Shown in pieces: positions 24,267-35,175 of a stretch of DNA of 64,000 nt. The first letter of the stretch is position 1; every line of letters begins with the position of its first letter. The DNA comes from Microbacterium sp. LKL04 (GTDB taxonomy: Bacteria > Actinomycetota > Actinomycetes > Actinomycetales > Microbacteriaceae), in NCBI RefSeq assembly GCF_900102005.1, contig NZ_LT627736.1, positions 2,356,001 through 2,420,000 on the forward strand. The letters run 5' to 3'. Below the pieces are notes generated by a model. It made no database searches. It saw only the letters and a list, made by a program, of their open reading frames with translations, and was not told the origin of the DNA. The position numbers and the translations under genes are program-made.

Positions 24267-25301
24267 ATGACCGACGCACGCACCCCCCGGTCGCGCACAG
24301 GATCGCGACCGACGATCCGCGACATCGCCCGCGAGGTGGGCGTCTCGGTCGCGACGGTCTCGCGCGTCACGCACGACGATCCCCGCGTCACCGGCGAGAC
24401 GAAGGAACGCGTGCGCGAGGCGATCGACCGCCTCGGCTACACGCCCTCCTCCCTCGGCCGTGCGCTCTCGTACCAGCGCACGAACACGCTGGGGATCGTC
24501 CTGCCGGGTCTCGGGGGCCCGTACTTCGCCGCGCTCATCGAGGGCGCGGAATCGGTCGCCGTCGAGCGCGGTGTCGCGATCAACGTGCTCGGGACGCACC
24601 TGCGTCCCGACGCCGTGGCATCCGTCCGTCAACTCGCCGAGCGTACGGACGGACTCATCGTCGCGGGCGGGACGATCCCGGATGCCGAGATCAGCCGACT
24701 CGCCGCGGCCGGACGCGTCGTGGTCGTCGCCGGCGAGAGCGCCGAGGCGCCCGCGGTCCTGACCGACGGCCGCAGCGCGGCGGCTGAGCTGACCCACCAC
24801 CTCATCGAGACCCATGGACACCGCCGGCTGTGGTTCGTCGGCGAACCGGACGGCTCCCCCGACACGACCCTCCGCTATGACGGATTCCGCGACGCACTCC
24901 GCGACGCGGGACTCGACGAAGCCGGCGCACCGCTGCGTTACGGCCTCGACGTCCGCAGCGGCGCCCTGGCGGCCCGCCAGGTGCACGAGAGCGGGCTGCC
25001 CGATGCGCTCGTCTGCGCCAACGACGAGCTCGCCATCGGCCTGTTGGCGACACTGCCGGGACTCGGCCACCGCATCCCTCAGGATGTGGCGATCACCGGG
25101 TTCGACGACCAGTCCCTCGCCGAGATCGCCTCGCCCCGACTGACCACGGTCCACCAGCCGGTCGCCGACCTGGGCGCGCACGCCGCTGCCGGCGCCCTCG
25201 GCGACGACCTCGAGCCGCGGACGGTGCTGCCGACGCGACTCGTGATCCGCGAGTCCTGCGGCTGCGCCGCGTCGGCGGGTGTCGACACCACGACGGACTG
25301 A
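24267..25301 (+). CDS. LacI-family regulator of the glucoside regulon
   Basis: The 344-residue repressor has a helix-turn-helix TIRDIAREVGVSVATVSRVT, the hinge segment RLGYTPSSLGRALSYQRTN and a ligand-binding domain with ALVCANDELAIGLL and VAITGFDDQSLAEIASP. The C-terminal ESCGCAAS pair of cysteines is common in this family. ATG 24267 is preceded by GGAGGTGACGGAGGGA. It stands at the head of the ABC transporter genes and behind an operator pair identical to that of the GH13-GH1 operon. The inducer is probably a glucoside or disaccharide from that pathway. Confidence 0.94.
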   Translation: MTDARTPRSRTGSRPTIRDIAREVGVSVATVSRVTHDDPRVTGETKERVREAIDRLGYTPSSLGRALSYQRTNTLGIVLPGLGGPYFAALIEGAESVAVERGVAINVLGTHLRPDAVASVRQLAERTDGLIVAGGTIPDAEISRLAAAGRVVVVAGESAEAPAVLTDGRSAAAELTHHLIETHGHRRLWFVGEPDGSPDTTLRYDGFRDALRDAGLDEAGAPLRYGLDVRSGALAARQVHESGLPDALVCANDELAIGLLATLPGLGHRIPQDVAITGFDDQSLAEIASPRLTTVHQPVADLGAHAAAGALGDDLEPRTVLPTRLVIRESCGCAASAGVDTTTD

Positions 25302-25346
25302 GACCCGGGCGCCGCGCGCCCCACCCCGAGGAACGAGGAGGTTCCG

Positions 25347-27053
25347 ATGAGAACGCGCACGAGAACGAGGATGGCGGCGAGCGCCGCCCTGGTGTCCGCG
25401 CTGCTGGCGACGTCCGCCTGCGCGAACATCGGCCTGACGCCGGCGCCGGCCGCCGAAGAGGGCATGATCGCCGAGATCCGGATGCCGTCCGAGGCAGCCG
25501 GGTCGGTGCAGGGCATCTTGAACTACAACTGGCTGTCCCCGAACGCCACCGTGCAGACGTGGCTGTTCGAGCCGCTGATGATCCGCGACCGGTTCACCTG
25601 CGAGGCGATCCCGTGGCTCGCCACCTCGTACGAGTGGCCGACACCGGACCGCATAGTCCTGACGCTCCGCGACGGCGTGCAGTGGAGCGACGGCGAGCCG
25701 TTCACCGCCGACGACGTCGTCTACACGTTCATGGTCGGCAAGGAGTTCCCCGCGGCGGACCGGGCGGGCATCTGGGGCGAGTACTTCGGCGCTCCCGCCG
25801 AGAACGTGCGGGCACTCGATGACCACACGGTCGAGATCCAGTTCACCGGAGCGGCCGTACCCAAGACCGACGGCATCCTCTCGACGATGAAGATCCTGCC
25901 CGAGCACATCTACGCCGAGCAGGGCGACCCGACGCTCTTCGTCGACACCGCCGGCGTCGCGACCGGCCCCTTCGTCCCGAAGGACTACAACGGTCGACGC
26001 CTCATCCTCGAGCGCAACCCGGACTATTGGAACGCCGACGAGGTGAAGATCCAGCGGATCTCCATGGAGGGGCAGTACGACGCCAATTCCGGTGCGCTGA
26101 AGCTCCGCGGCGGCGCGCTCGACCTCTACCGCGGCGACATCCCCAACCCGAACCGTTCGGTGGTCGCCCCCGACCCCGAGAACGCGCATTTCTTCTACCC
26201 GCCGGACGCGACCACCGTGCTCGCGATCAACAACGAGCGGCCCGTGCTGAACGACCCGAAGTTCCGTGAGGGGTTCGCCTACGCGATCGATCGCGAGGCG
26301 ATCACGGAGCGCGCGACGTACGGGATCATGGAGCCCGCCAGCCAGTCGATGCTCCTCCTCCCCTACCAGGAGCAGGACATCCCCGAGAAGTGGCGCGGCA
26401 AGGAGACGATCCCCTACGACCCCGACACGGCCAATGAACTCCTCGACGCCGCCGGCTACGAGAAGAACGCCGACGGGTGGCGGGTCGACGACGAGGGCAA
26501 GCCGCTGTCGTTCATCTTCAGCGTCCAGGCCGGCTGGATGGACATCATCGCGATGGCCGATGTCGTGGTCCGCAACGCCAAGGACGTCGGCGTCCAGGTG
26601 AAGATGGTCACCACCGACCCGAACGCGGTCGACGGGATGCAGCGTTCCGGTGACTTCGACATGGTCGTCGACTTCGTCGGAGGCGGATGCCAGCGGTCGC
26701 GGGATCTCGGCGCGCGCCTGCAGTCATCGCAGATCTCGCATGACAAGGAGCTGCTCCTCAACCGTGCGCGCTACTCCAACCCCGAGATCGATGCGCTTAT
26801 CGACGAGTGGGCCAACGTCACGGATCCCGCCCGCGCGAAGGAGATCGAGGAACGCGTCATCGACGTGTTCATGACCGAGTTCCCGTACATCGCCCTGCAG
26901 TACGCACCGAGCCGGCTGATCTACCGGACCGAGAACGCTGTCGGATGGCCGAGCGAGGAGGATCCGTACCCGGTCGACCAGCTGATCCGCCTCGCGTCGG
27001 AGCTCCGCCCCACCGATGGTGCGGACGCATCCGCCGGCACCGGGGAGGACTGA
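25347..27053 (+). CDS. ABC transporter substrate-binding lipoprotein (family 5)
   Basis: The 568-residue protein is a cluster C (peptide/oligosaccharide type) solute-binding lipoprotein. The signal peptide ends LATSAC, the cysteine being lipidated. Family marks include LRDGVQWSDGEPFTADDVVYT, VATGPFVPKDYNGRRLILER and FREGFAYAIDREAI. Most relatives bind oligopeptides, but some, for example in Thermotoga, bind oligosaccharides. Placement between a LacI regulator and sugar hydrolases favours a carbohydrate. ATG 25347 has GAGGAGG at ideal spacing. Confidence 0.93.
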   Translation: MRTRTRTRMAASAALVSALLATSACANIGLTPAPAAEEGMIAEIRMPSEAAGSVQGILNYNWLSPNATVQTWLFEPLMIRDRFTCEAIPWLATSYEWPTPDRIVLTLRDGVQWSDGEPFTADDVVYTFMVGKEFPAADRAGIWGEYFGAPAENVRALDDHTVEIQFTGAAVPKTDGILSTMKILPEHIYAEQGDPTLFVDTAGVATGPFVPKDYNGRRLILERNPDYWNADEVKIQRISMEGQYDANSGALKLRGGALDLYRGDIPNPNRSVVAPDPENAHFFYPPDATTVLAINNERPVLNDPKFREGFAYAIDREAITERATYGIMEPASQSMLLLPYQEQDIPEKWRGKETIPYDPDTANELLDAAGYEKNADGWRVDDEGKPLSFIFSVQAGWMDIIAMADVVVRNAKDVGVQVKMVTTDPNAVDGMQRSGDFDMVVDFVGGGCQRSRDLGARLQSSQISHDKELLLNRARYSNPEIDALIDEWANVTDPARAKEIEERVIDVFMTEFPYIALQYAPSRLIYRTENAVGWPSEEDPYPVDQLIRLASELRPTDGADASAGTGED

Positions 27054-27056
27054 GCC

Positions 27057-28040
27057 GTGGTGTACTACGCACGCAAGACCGGCTACTTCCTGCTCACGCT
27101 GTGGGCGGCGATCACGCTGAACTTCATCATCCCGCGGCTGCAGCCCGGCGACCCGGCGGAGATCATGGTGACCCAGCTCACCGGTCGCGGCGAAGTCGAC
27201 CCCGCTCAGGTCGCCGCCATCCGGACCATGCTCGGCTACGGCGACGACAACGTGTTCATCGCCTACTGGCAGTACCTGCAGCAGCTGGCGGCCGGGGACC
27301 TCGGCATCTCGTTCACCTACTTCCCTGCGCCGGTCATCGAAGTGCTCGGCAAAGCGCTCCCCTGGACGCTCGTGCTGGTGGGTCTCACGCAGATCCTGGC
27401 GTTCGTGATCGGAACGCTCTTCGGCGCGATCGCCGCCTGGCGGCGCAACAGCCGCTTCGATGCGACCATCTCGGTCGGATCGACGTTCGTCGGCAACCTG
27501 CAGTCCGTGTGGATCGCCCTCATCGTCGTGTTCCTGTTCGCCTACACGCTGGGCTGGTTCCCTGCGACCGGTGGGTACGGCTACACGGACCCGGGCACCC
27601 CCGAACACATCGCCGACGTCATCGCACACGGCTTCCTGCCCGCGCTGACGCTCATGATCACCGCCCCGATCGGCTTCATCCTGTCGATGCGCAACACGAT
27701 GGTGCAGGTGCTCGGCGAGGACTACATCCGCCTCGCGTCGGCGGCCGGTCTCAAGGAGCGGACGCTCGCGCTCGGCTACGCCGCCCGGAACGCTCTGCTG
27801 CCGGTGATCACCGGGTTCGCGCTCTCGCTCGGCGTGCTCATGGGCGGGTCGATCCTCATCGAGACCGTCTTCGACTACCCCGGCATGGGGCGGCTCATGG
27901 GCGAGGCGACGAGCAACCGCGACTTCCCGCTCATGCAGGCGATCCTCCTCGCGACGATCGTGATCGTCCTCACGGCGAACTTCATCGTCGACCTCATCTA
28001 TCCGCTCATCGACCCCCGCGCCCGCAAGGCGTCGGTCTGA
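27057..28040 (+). CDS. ABC transporter permease (DppB type)
   Basis: The 327-residue protein has six membrane helices and starts with the family segment YARKTGYFLLTLWAAITLNFIIPRLQPGDP. The EAA loop reads EDYIRLASAAGLKERTLALG, which contacts the ATPase, and the C-terminus has IETVFDYPGMGRLMGEA. GTG 27057 lies 3 bases after the binding-protein stop, with GGGGAGG before it. It pairs with the next permease to form the channel of the putative oligosaccharide importer. Confidence 0.94.
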   Translation: MVYYARKTGYFLLTLWAAITLNFIIPRLQPGDPAEIMVTQLTGRGEVDPAQVAAIRTMLGYGDDNVFIAYWQYLQQLAAGDLGISFTYFPAPVIEVLGKALPWTLVLVGLTQILAFVIGTLFGAIAAWRRNSRFDATISVGSTFVGNLQSVWIALIVVFLFAYTLGWFPATGGYGYTDPGTPEHIADVIAHGFLPALTLMITAPIGFILSMRNTMVQVLGEDYIRLASAAGLKERTLALGYAARNALLPVITGFALSLGVLMGGSILIETVFDYPGMGRLMGEATSNRDFPLMQAILLATIVIVLTANFIVDLIYPLIDPRARKASV

Positions 28041-28056
28041 AAGTCGGGTGACGAAC

Positions 28057-29060
28057 ATGGCTCCTGAAGAGACCCCCCTCCCGCAGCCGGCATCGATGCC
28101 GCAGCCGGCGGGCGGCGTGCTGCCCGACCGCACCGAACCCGTGCGGACCTTCCGGCGACGCATCACCGACGCGGATGCGTCGACCAAGGAGGTCGTCGCC
28201 GTCGTCCGGCCGCCGCGCTGGTACCAGGTGATCTGGTCGAGCCGGAAGGCGCGAGTCGGCATCGTGATGCTCGCCGTCTTCGCGCTCGTCGCGATCCTCG
28301 CCGACATCCTGACGCCGTACAGCCCCACCGATGCGTCGTTCGCCCCGTCGCAGGATCCGAGCGCGGCCCACTGGCTGGGCACGAACACCCTCGGCTACGA
28401 CATCGGCACGCAGCTCGTCCACGGCACGAGGCTCTCGTTCGCCATCGGTGTCCTCGGCGGACTCGCGACCATCGTCATCGCGATCGTCGTCGGTCTGCTG
28501 GCGGGGTATCGCGAGGGGAGCGCGCTCGACGACGTGCTGTCGTTCGCGACGAACCTGGCCCTCGTCATCCCGGTCCTGCCGCTGATGATGGTCATCGTCG
28601 CGTACAGCGAGACCCGGGGCCTCGCCCTGCTGGTGTTCGTCGTCGCGATCACGAGCTGGGCCGGGGCATCCCGAGAGATGCGCGCGCTCATCATCTCGAT
28701 GCGCAACCGCGACTACGTCACGGCCGCCCGGTTCGGCGGTGACGGGATGCTGCGCATCGTGTTCCGGGAGATCATGCCCAACATGTCGTCCCTCATCGTC
28801 TCGGGGTTCATCGGAGCGGCGACCGCCGCCATCGCGGCCGAAGCCGGGCTGTCGTTCATGGGCTTCGGCGACCCGAACACCGTCAGCTGGGGCCAGATGC
28901 TCGCCCAGGCCAACGCCAACGGCGCCCTCGTGCAGGGCCTGTGGGTCTGGCTCGTGGCCCCCGGGGTCATGCTCGCGCTCCTCATGACGTCGCTGACGTT
29001 CGTGAACTTCGGCGTCGACATGCTGAGCAACCCCCACCTGCGTGAAGAGGAGGAGAACTG

Positions 29061-29061
<1 letters not shown>
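28057..29061 (+). CDS. ABC transporter permease (DppC type)
   Basis: The 334-residue permease has a long polar N-terminus of about 60 residues (proline-rich, then RWYQVIWSSRKARVGIVML), then the six-helix DppC core with HWLGTNTLGYDIGTQLVHG, the EAA loop DYVTAARFGGDGMLRIVF and AIAAEAGLSFMGFGDPNTVSWG. ATG 28057 is preferred; a GTG at 28048 in the same frame is an alternative. It overlaps the ATPase gene by one base (TGATG). It completes the membrane part of the importer. Confidence 0.93.
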
Positions 29062-30748
<1,687 letters not shown>

Positions 30749-30752
<4 letters not shown>

Positions 30753-32017
30753 CCTTCCCCGCCGTCGACACCCTCCCGTCCGACATCCGCGACCTCACCG
30801 AGGAGGAGGTGGATGCCTCCATCCGGTGGCTCTGGCGCTTCTCCACGCCGTCGGGGGCCGGCACCGGGCTCGTCCTCGACAAAGACGACCTGCCCGATGT
30901 CGCCACGGTAGCCGCGACCGGCTTCGCCCTCGCCGCCTGGTGCGTGGGGGTGGACCGCGGCATCCTCGACCGCGGCGAGGTGCTCGACCGGGTGCGCGGC
31001 ACCGTCCGGACCCTCGAGCAGACGGTGCCGGAGAAGAACGGCTTCCTCGCGCACTTCGTCGACGCCGCCACCGGCGAGCGCCAAGGTCGGTCGGAGTACT
31101 CGACGATCGACACGACCCTCGCCCTGTGCGGCGCGGTGGTCGCGGCATCCTTCCTCGACGATGCCGAGGTGACGGCCGCGGTCGACCGGATGCTGGAGCG
31201 CATCGACTGGGACTGGATCACGACCGTCGACGACTCCGGGCGCACCCTCGTGCGCATGGCGTGGGTCGCATCGGCCACCGACGACTACGCGGAAGGCGCC
31301 GACGGCGACGGATTCGTGAGTCAGTGGGACATGACGGCCGAGCAGCTGCCGATGTACCTGCTCGCCGCGGGCCACCCCGGTGTCACCGCCGAGCGCGCGC
31401 AGGCGCTGTGGGACGGCTTCGACAAGCCCGTCGGCGAGTACGGCGGGCACGAGTGCGTGTACGAGCGGGCCGGCACCCTGTTCGTCTACCACTTCCCGCT
31501 CGCGTTCTACCCGTTCCAGCGCGTGCGGGACCGCGACGGCCGTGACTGGTGGGCGAACGCGCGCGAAGCGTCGCTCGCGAACAAGGCGTGGTGCGCCGAT
31601 CAGGCTGCGCAGTCGAAGACGTTCGCCGCCGGCCTCTGGGGACCCGCCGCCGGGGAGGGCCCGAGCGGCTACGTCGTCAACGGTGCGCGTCCTGCGGGCC
31701 ACGAGCCGCGCTGGGACGGCACCATCCCGCCGGTGTCGCTGTTCGGCGCGCTCGCGCTCGCCCCCGAAGAGGTGGCGCCTGCGCTCCGCGTGCTGCGCGA
31801 CGAGCACCCGGGCGCCTGGAACGAATGGGGCGCGACCGACGGCGTCAACCTGGAGGGCGACCAGCCCTGGTACGCCGGCCCGCGCTACGGCCTGAACAAG
31901 GGCGCCACGGCCGTGCTCGGTGCTGCGGCGCTCGGGTCGACCGTCGTGTGGGATGCCTTCGCGCGGCATCCGTGGATCGCTCGCGGCGTCGACAAGCTCG
32001 GGTTCACCGCGGTGTGA
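30749..32017 (+). CDS. Glycoamylase-like (COG5368/PF10091, GH144-type) protein
   Basis: The 422-residue protein is alpha-helical with the (alpha/alpha)6 pattern. Diagnostic segments are VYHFPLAFYPFQRVRDRDG, WWANAREASLANKAWC, LWGPAAGEGPSGYVVNGARP, DGTIPPVSLFGALALAPEEV and GLNKGATAVLG, the backbone of the glycoamylase-like family that includes GH144 beta-1,2-glucanases. No signal peptide is present, so it is cytoplasmic and acts on imported oligosaccharide. It overlaps the ATPase gene as ATGA and is thus part of the lacI-ABC operon. Specificity for beta-1,2-glucan or sophoro-oligosaccharides is inference. Confidence 0.82.
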
Positions 32018-32094
32018 CGCCGCGTCAGTATCGGTTTTCGTCGCGGGCGCAAGGGCGAGTCGGTCGCACGAGACCGCGGGTACCCTCGTCCCTC

Positions 32095-33555
32095 ATGAGC
32101 ACTACCGGCACGATTCCCGCAGACGCCTTCTCGATCAAGAGCCCGTACGGGCGACGAGCGATCGGGCTGTCGATCGCCGCAGCAGTCGGTGGCTTCCTCT
32201 TCGGGTTCGACTCATCGGTCATCAACGGCGCGGTCGATGCGATCGAGGGCAACTTCGAGCTCGACAAGGTGCTCACCGGGTTCGTCGTGGCCGTCGCACT
32301 CCTCGGCTGCGCGGTCGGCGCGATCATCGCCGGCGGGCTCTCGGACCGCTGGGGCCGCCTCAAGACGATGATGCTCGGCGCCGTCATGTTCCTGGTCTCG
32401 TCGATCGGATCCGGGCTGACCTTCAGCGTCCCCGACCTCATCGTGTGGCGCGTCGTCGGCGGCATCGGCATCGGCATCGCCTCGGTCGTCGCCCCCGCCT
32501 ACATCGCCGAGATCGCACCGCGCCAGATCCGCGGCAGCCTCGCCTCGCTGCAGCAGCTCGCGATCACCCTCGGCATCTTCGCCGCGCTCCTCTCGGACGC
32601 GGTCCTCGCGAACAGCGCCGGCGGCGCCGCGGAGCAGCTCTGGCTCGGACTCGACGCCTGGCGCTGGATGTTCCTCGTCGGCGTCATCCCGGCGGCCGTG
32701 TACGGAATCCTCGCCTTCACGATGCCGGAGTCGCCGCGCTACCTGCTCGCCAAAGGCCGCAACGACGAAGCCCGTGAGATCTTCTCGCGGCTCGTTCCCC
32801 CAGCGGACCTCGACAAGTCCGTCAACGACATCCGCTCCGCCATCGAGAACGACCGCAAGAGCAAGGGCGCATCGCTGCGCGGACCCGTTCTGGGCCTCCA
32901 GGGCATCGTGTGGGTCGGCATCATCCTGTCGACGTTCCAGCAGTTCGTCGGCATCAACGTGATCTTCTACTACTCGACCACGCTCTGGAAGGCCGTGGGC
33001 TTCGACGAGAGCAACTCGCTGCTCATCAGTGTCATCACCTCGGTCACCAACGTCGTCGTCACCCTCATCGCGATCTGGCTCGTGGACCGCGTCGGTCGCA
33101 AGCCGATCTTGCTCACGGGCTCGGTGCTCATGACCCTGTCTCTCGCGACGATGGCGCTGGCCTTCGCCTTCGCGGTGACCGTCGACGGCGAGGTGTCGCT
33201 GCCCGGCGCGTGGGGTCCGATCGCCCTGGTCGCCGCCAACCTCTTCGTCGTCGGCTTCGGCGCCTCGTGGGGTCCGCTCGTCTGGGTGCTCCTCGGCGAG
33301 ATCTTCCCCAGCCGCATCCGCGGCAAGGCACTCGGTGTCGCCGCCGCCGCTCAGTGGGTCGCCAACTTCCTCATCACGGTGTCGTTCCCCGCGATGTCGG
33401 GCTGGTCCCTGCCGCTCACGTACGGCATGTACGCCCTGTTCGCGGCTCTGTCGTTCGTGTACGTCGCCTGGCGCGTGCCCGAGACGAAGGGCATGGAGCT
33501 CGAGCAGACCGAGACGCTCTTCGTGCGGGGGCCCAAGGAGAAGTCCTCGCGCTGA
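32095..33555 (+). CDS. MFS sugar porter
   Basis: The 486-residue protein has twelve membrane helices and sugar-porter signatures: FGFDSSVINGAVDAI in helix 1, GGLSDRWGRLKTMML, RVVGGIGIGIAS, PESPRYLLAKGR before the central loop, QQFVGINVIFYYS in helix 7, DRVGRKPILL and PETKGMELEQ at the end. It probably imports glucose or xylose with protons. ATG 32095 was chosen because family N-termini begin here and TACCCT (32081-32086) lies 8 bases before it, suggesting leaderless transcription from its own promoter. It may take up monosaccharide released by the neighbouring pathway. Confidence 0.94.
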   Translation: MSTTGTIPADAFSIKSPYGRRAIGLSIAAAVGGFLFGFDSSVINGAVDAIEGNFELDKVLTGFVVAVALLGCAVGAIIAGGLSDRWGRLKTMMLGAVMFLVSSIGSGLTFSVPDLIVWRVVGGIGIGIASVVAPAYIAEIAPRQIRGSLASLQQLAITLGIFAALLSDAVLANSAGGAAEQLWLGLDAWRWMFLVGVIPAAVYGILAFTMPESPRYLLAKGRNDEAREIFSRLVPPADLDKSVNDIRSAIENDRKSKGASLRGPVLGLQGIVWVGIILSTFQQFVGINVIFYYSTTLWKAVGFDESNSLLISVITSVTNVVVTLIAIWLVDRVGRKPILLTGSVLMTLSLATMALAFAFAVTVDGEVSLPGAWGPIALVAANLFVVGFGASWGPLVWVLLGEIFPSRIRGKALGVAAAAQWVANFLITVSFPAMSGWSLPLTYGMYALFAALSFVYVAWRVPETKGMELEQTETLFVRGPKEKSSR

Positions 33556-33565
33556 GTCTTAGGCC

Positions 33566-33652
33566 GGTTCCGGGGACGCCAGACGTCGTCGGGACCGCTT
33601 CGCACAGACACGACGCGTCCCCGGAACGCCCTCCTCAGGGCTCCGGGGACGC
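33566..33652. repeat. Interspersed palindromic repeat, copy 1 (TTCCGGGGACGC family)
   Basis: GTTCCGGGGACGC at 33567-33579 and GCGTCCCCGGAAC at 33615-33627 are a perfect 13-bp inverted repeat. A third partial copy, CTCCGGGGACGC, is at 33641-33652. It lies between converging genes and may terminate both. A related element occurs at 41509-41570. Confidence 0.75.
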
Positions 33653-33669
33653 TGTCGTCTGAGGTCCGA

Positions 33670-34734
33670 TCAGGGACGGACGGATGCCGCGACCTCGACC
33701 ACGCGGTCGATCGACTCATCCTCGCCCACCGACACACGGACGCCGTCACCGGCGAACGGCCGGACGACGAGATCGGCGGCCTCGAACGCCGCGGCGACGT
33801 CGAGCGAGCGCTCCCCCGCGGGCAGCCAGACGAAGTTCCCCTGCGCGGCCGGCACGTCCCAGCCGTTCTCGCGGAGCCGCACGATGAGGCGGTCGCGCCG
33901 CTCGGCGACGACGGCGACGCGCTCGCGCAGCTCGTCCTCGGCGTCGAGGCTGGCGAGGGCGGCGGCTTCGGCTTGGGCGGTGACGGACAGGGGGATGCCG
34001 GCGCTGCGGGCGGCATCGAGGATGCGGGGGTGCCCGACGGCGTAGCCGATGCGCAGGCCCGCGAGCCCGTAGGCCTTCGAGAAGGTGCGGAGGATCACGA
34101 CGTTGTCGTGCCCGGCAGCGATGACCTGCTCGCCCTTGACCGCGGCGGCATCCGTCACGAACTCGACGTACGCCTCGTCGAGGACGATCAGCACGTCGGA
34201 GGGAACGGCCGCGACGAACGCGTCGAAGTCGGCCTGGGTCACGACGGCCCCCGTGGGGTTGTTGGGCGTGCAGACGAAGATCGCGCGGGTGCGCTCGGTG
34301 ACGGCCGCGGCGAGCGCGGGCAGGTCGACGGCGGCGGCGTCATTCAGCGGGACCATGACGGGCGTCGCTCCCGTGACCGTCACGATGCCGGGGTACGCCT
34401 CGAAGGAGCGCCAGGGCAGGACGATCTCGTCGCCGACGGATGCCGCGGCCTGAGCGAGCTGATAGAGGATCGACACCGACCCGGCGGCGATGTGGATGCG
34501 GTCGTCGGTCACGCCGAACCGCTCGGCGAGCCGGGCTCGGAGGCGACCGGCGAGCGCGTCCGGGTACCTGTTGAACGCGACCGCGTCCCGCACCGCGGCC
34601 ACGACGCCGGGGAGCGGATCGAACGGGTTCTCGTTGCTGGAGAGCTTGTAGGCGGTGGCGCCGGCCTGCTTGCCCTGCTTGTACGAAGGGAGGGCGGCGA
34701 TCTCAGGTCGAACCCGGATGGGGATGTCGGTCAC
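33670..34734 (-). CDS. pat: Aromatic / histidinol-phosphate aminotransferase (class II)
   Basis: The 354-residue PLP enzyme shows [16 protein letters not shown] at the start, [13 protein letters not shown] in the cofactor loop, [12 protein letters not shown] with the aspartate that binds the pyridine ring and the Schiff-base lysine in [16 protein letters not shown]. It belongs to the HisC/Pat group. Because actinobacterial hisC lies in the his operon and this gene is alone, the aromatic aminotransferase Pat is preferred; the two cannot be separated with confidence by eye. The start is GTG 34734. Confidence 0.88.
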   Translation of the reverse strand: MTDIPIRVRPEIAALPSYKQGKQAGATAYKLSSNENPFDPLPGVVAAVRDAVAFNRYPDALAGRLRARLAERFGVTDDRIHIAAGSVSILYQLAQAAASVGDEIVLPWRSFEAYPGIVTVTGATPVMVPLNDAAAVDLPALAAAVTERTRAIFVCTPNNPTGAVVTQADFDAFVAAVPSDVLIVLDEAYVEFVTDAAAVKGEQVIAAGHDNVVILRTFSKAYGLAGLRIGYAVGHPRILDAARSAGIPLSVTAQAEAAALASLDAEDELRERVAVVAERRDRLIVRLRENGWDVPAAQGNFVWLPAGERSLDVAAAFEAADLVVRPFAGDGVRVSVGEDESIDRVVEVAASVRP

Positions 34735-34782
34735 GCGACGAGTCTACGAGCGGGGCGGCGACCTGCGTGGGAGACTGCGGGC

Positions 34783-35175
34783 ATGCGCTTCATCATCCGC
34801 GTCGTGATCAACGCATTCGCCATCTGGGTCGTCACGCTCATCGAGCCGCTGCGCGTCCAGGTCACCCCGTTCGCACCCGGCGAGACACTCCAGCTCGTGC
34901 TGTCGCTGTTGGCGGTCGCTGCGGTGTTCGCGATCGTCAACACCGTGATCGGCACGATCCTGAAGATCCTCGCCTTCCCGCTCTACATCCTGACGCTCGG
35001 TCTCATCTCGCTCGTCATCAACGGGTTCCTGTTCTGGCTCACGGGGTGGTTCACCGAATGGTGGGGCTGGGGACTCTCGGTCGAGTCGTTCTGGCTGGGC
35101 GTCGTCGCCGCCCTGCTCATCTCGATCATCAACTTCATCTTCGGGATCATCCTGCGTCCGCAGACGAAGGCGTGA
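34783..35175 (+). CDS. Phage-holin-family 4-TM protein (PF04020 type)
   Basis: The 130-residue protein has four membrane helices separated by short loops. Its first helix, RFIIRVVINAFAIWVVTLI, and later LISLVINGFLFWLTGWFTEWW and NFIFGIILRP match the small membrane family named phage holin family 4. Despite the name these are mostly chromosomal proteins unrelated to lysis. ATG 34783 is divergent from the aminotransferase gene. Its 3' end overlaps the convergent lipase-like gene by 29 bases. Function unknown. Confidence 0.8.
   Translation: MRFIIRVVINAFAIWVVTLIEPLRVQVTPFAPGETLQLVLSLLAVAAVFAIVNTVIGTILKILAFPLYILTLGLISLVINGFLFWLTGWFTEWWGWGLSVESFWLGVVAALLISIINFIFGIILRPQTKA

Noticed and set aside
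23574..26189. Very long open frame (871 codons) on the minus strand
   Set aside because: It is antisense to the GIY-YIG, LacI and binding-protein genes, which have clear domains; high GC opens such frames, and its translation has no recognisable domain.
34783..35175. Phage holin as sign of a prophage
   Set aside because: The 4-TM family is mostly chromosomal and no other phage gene or attachment site is near.
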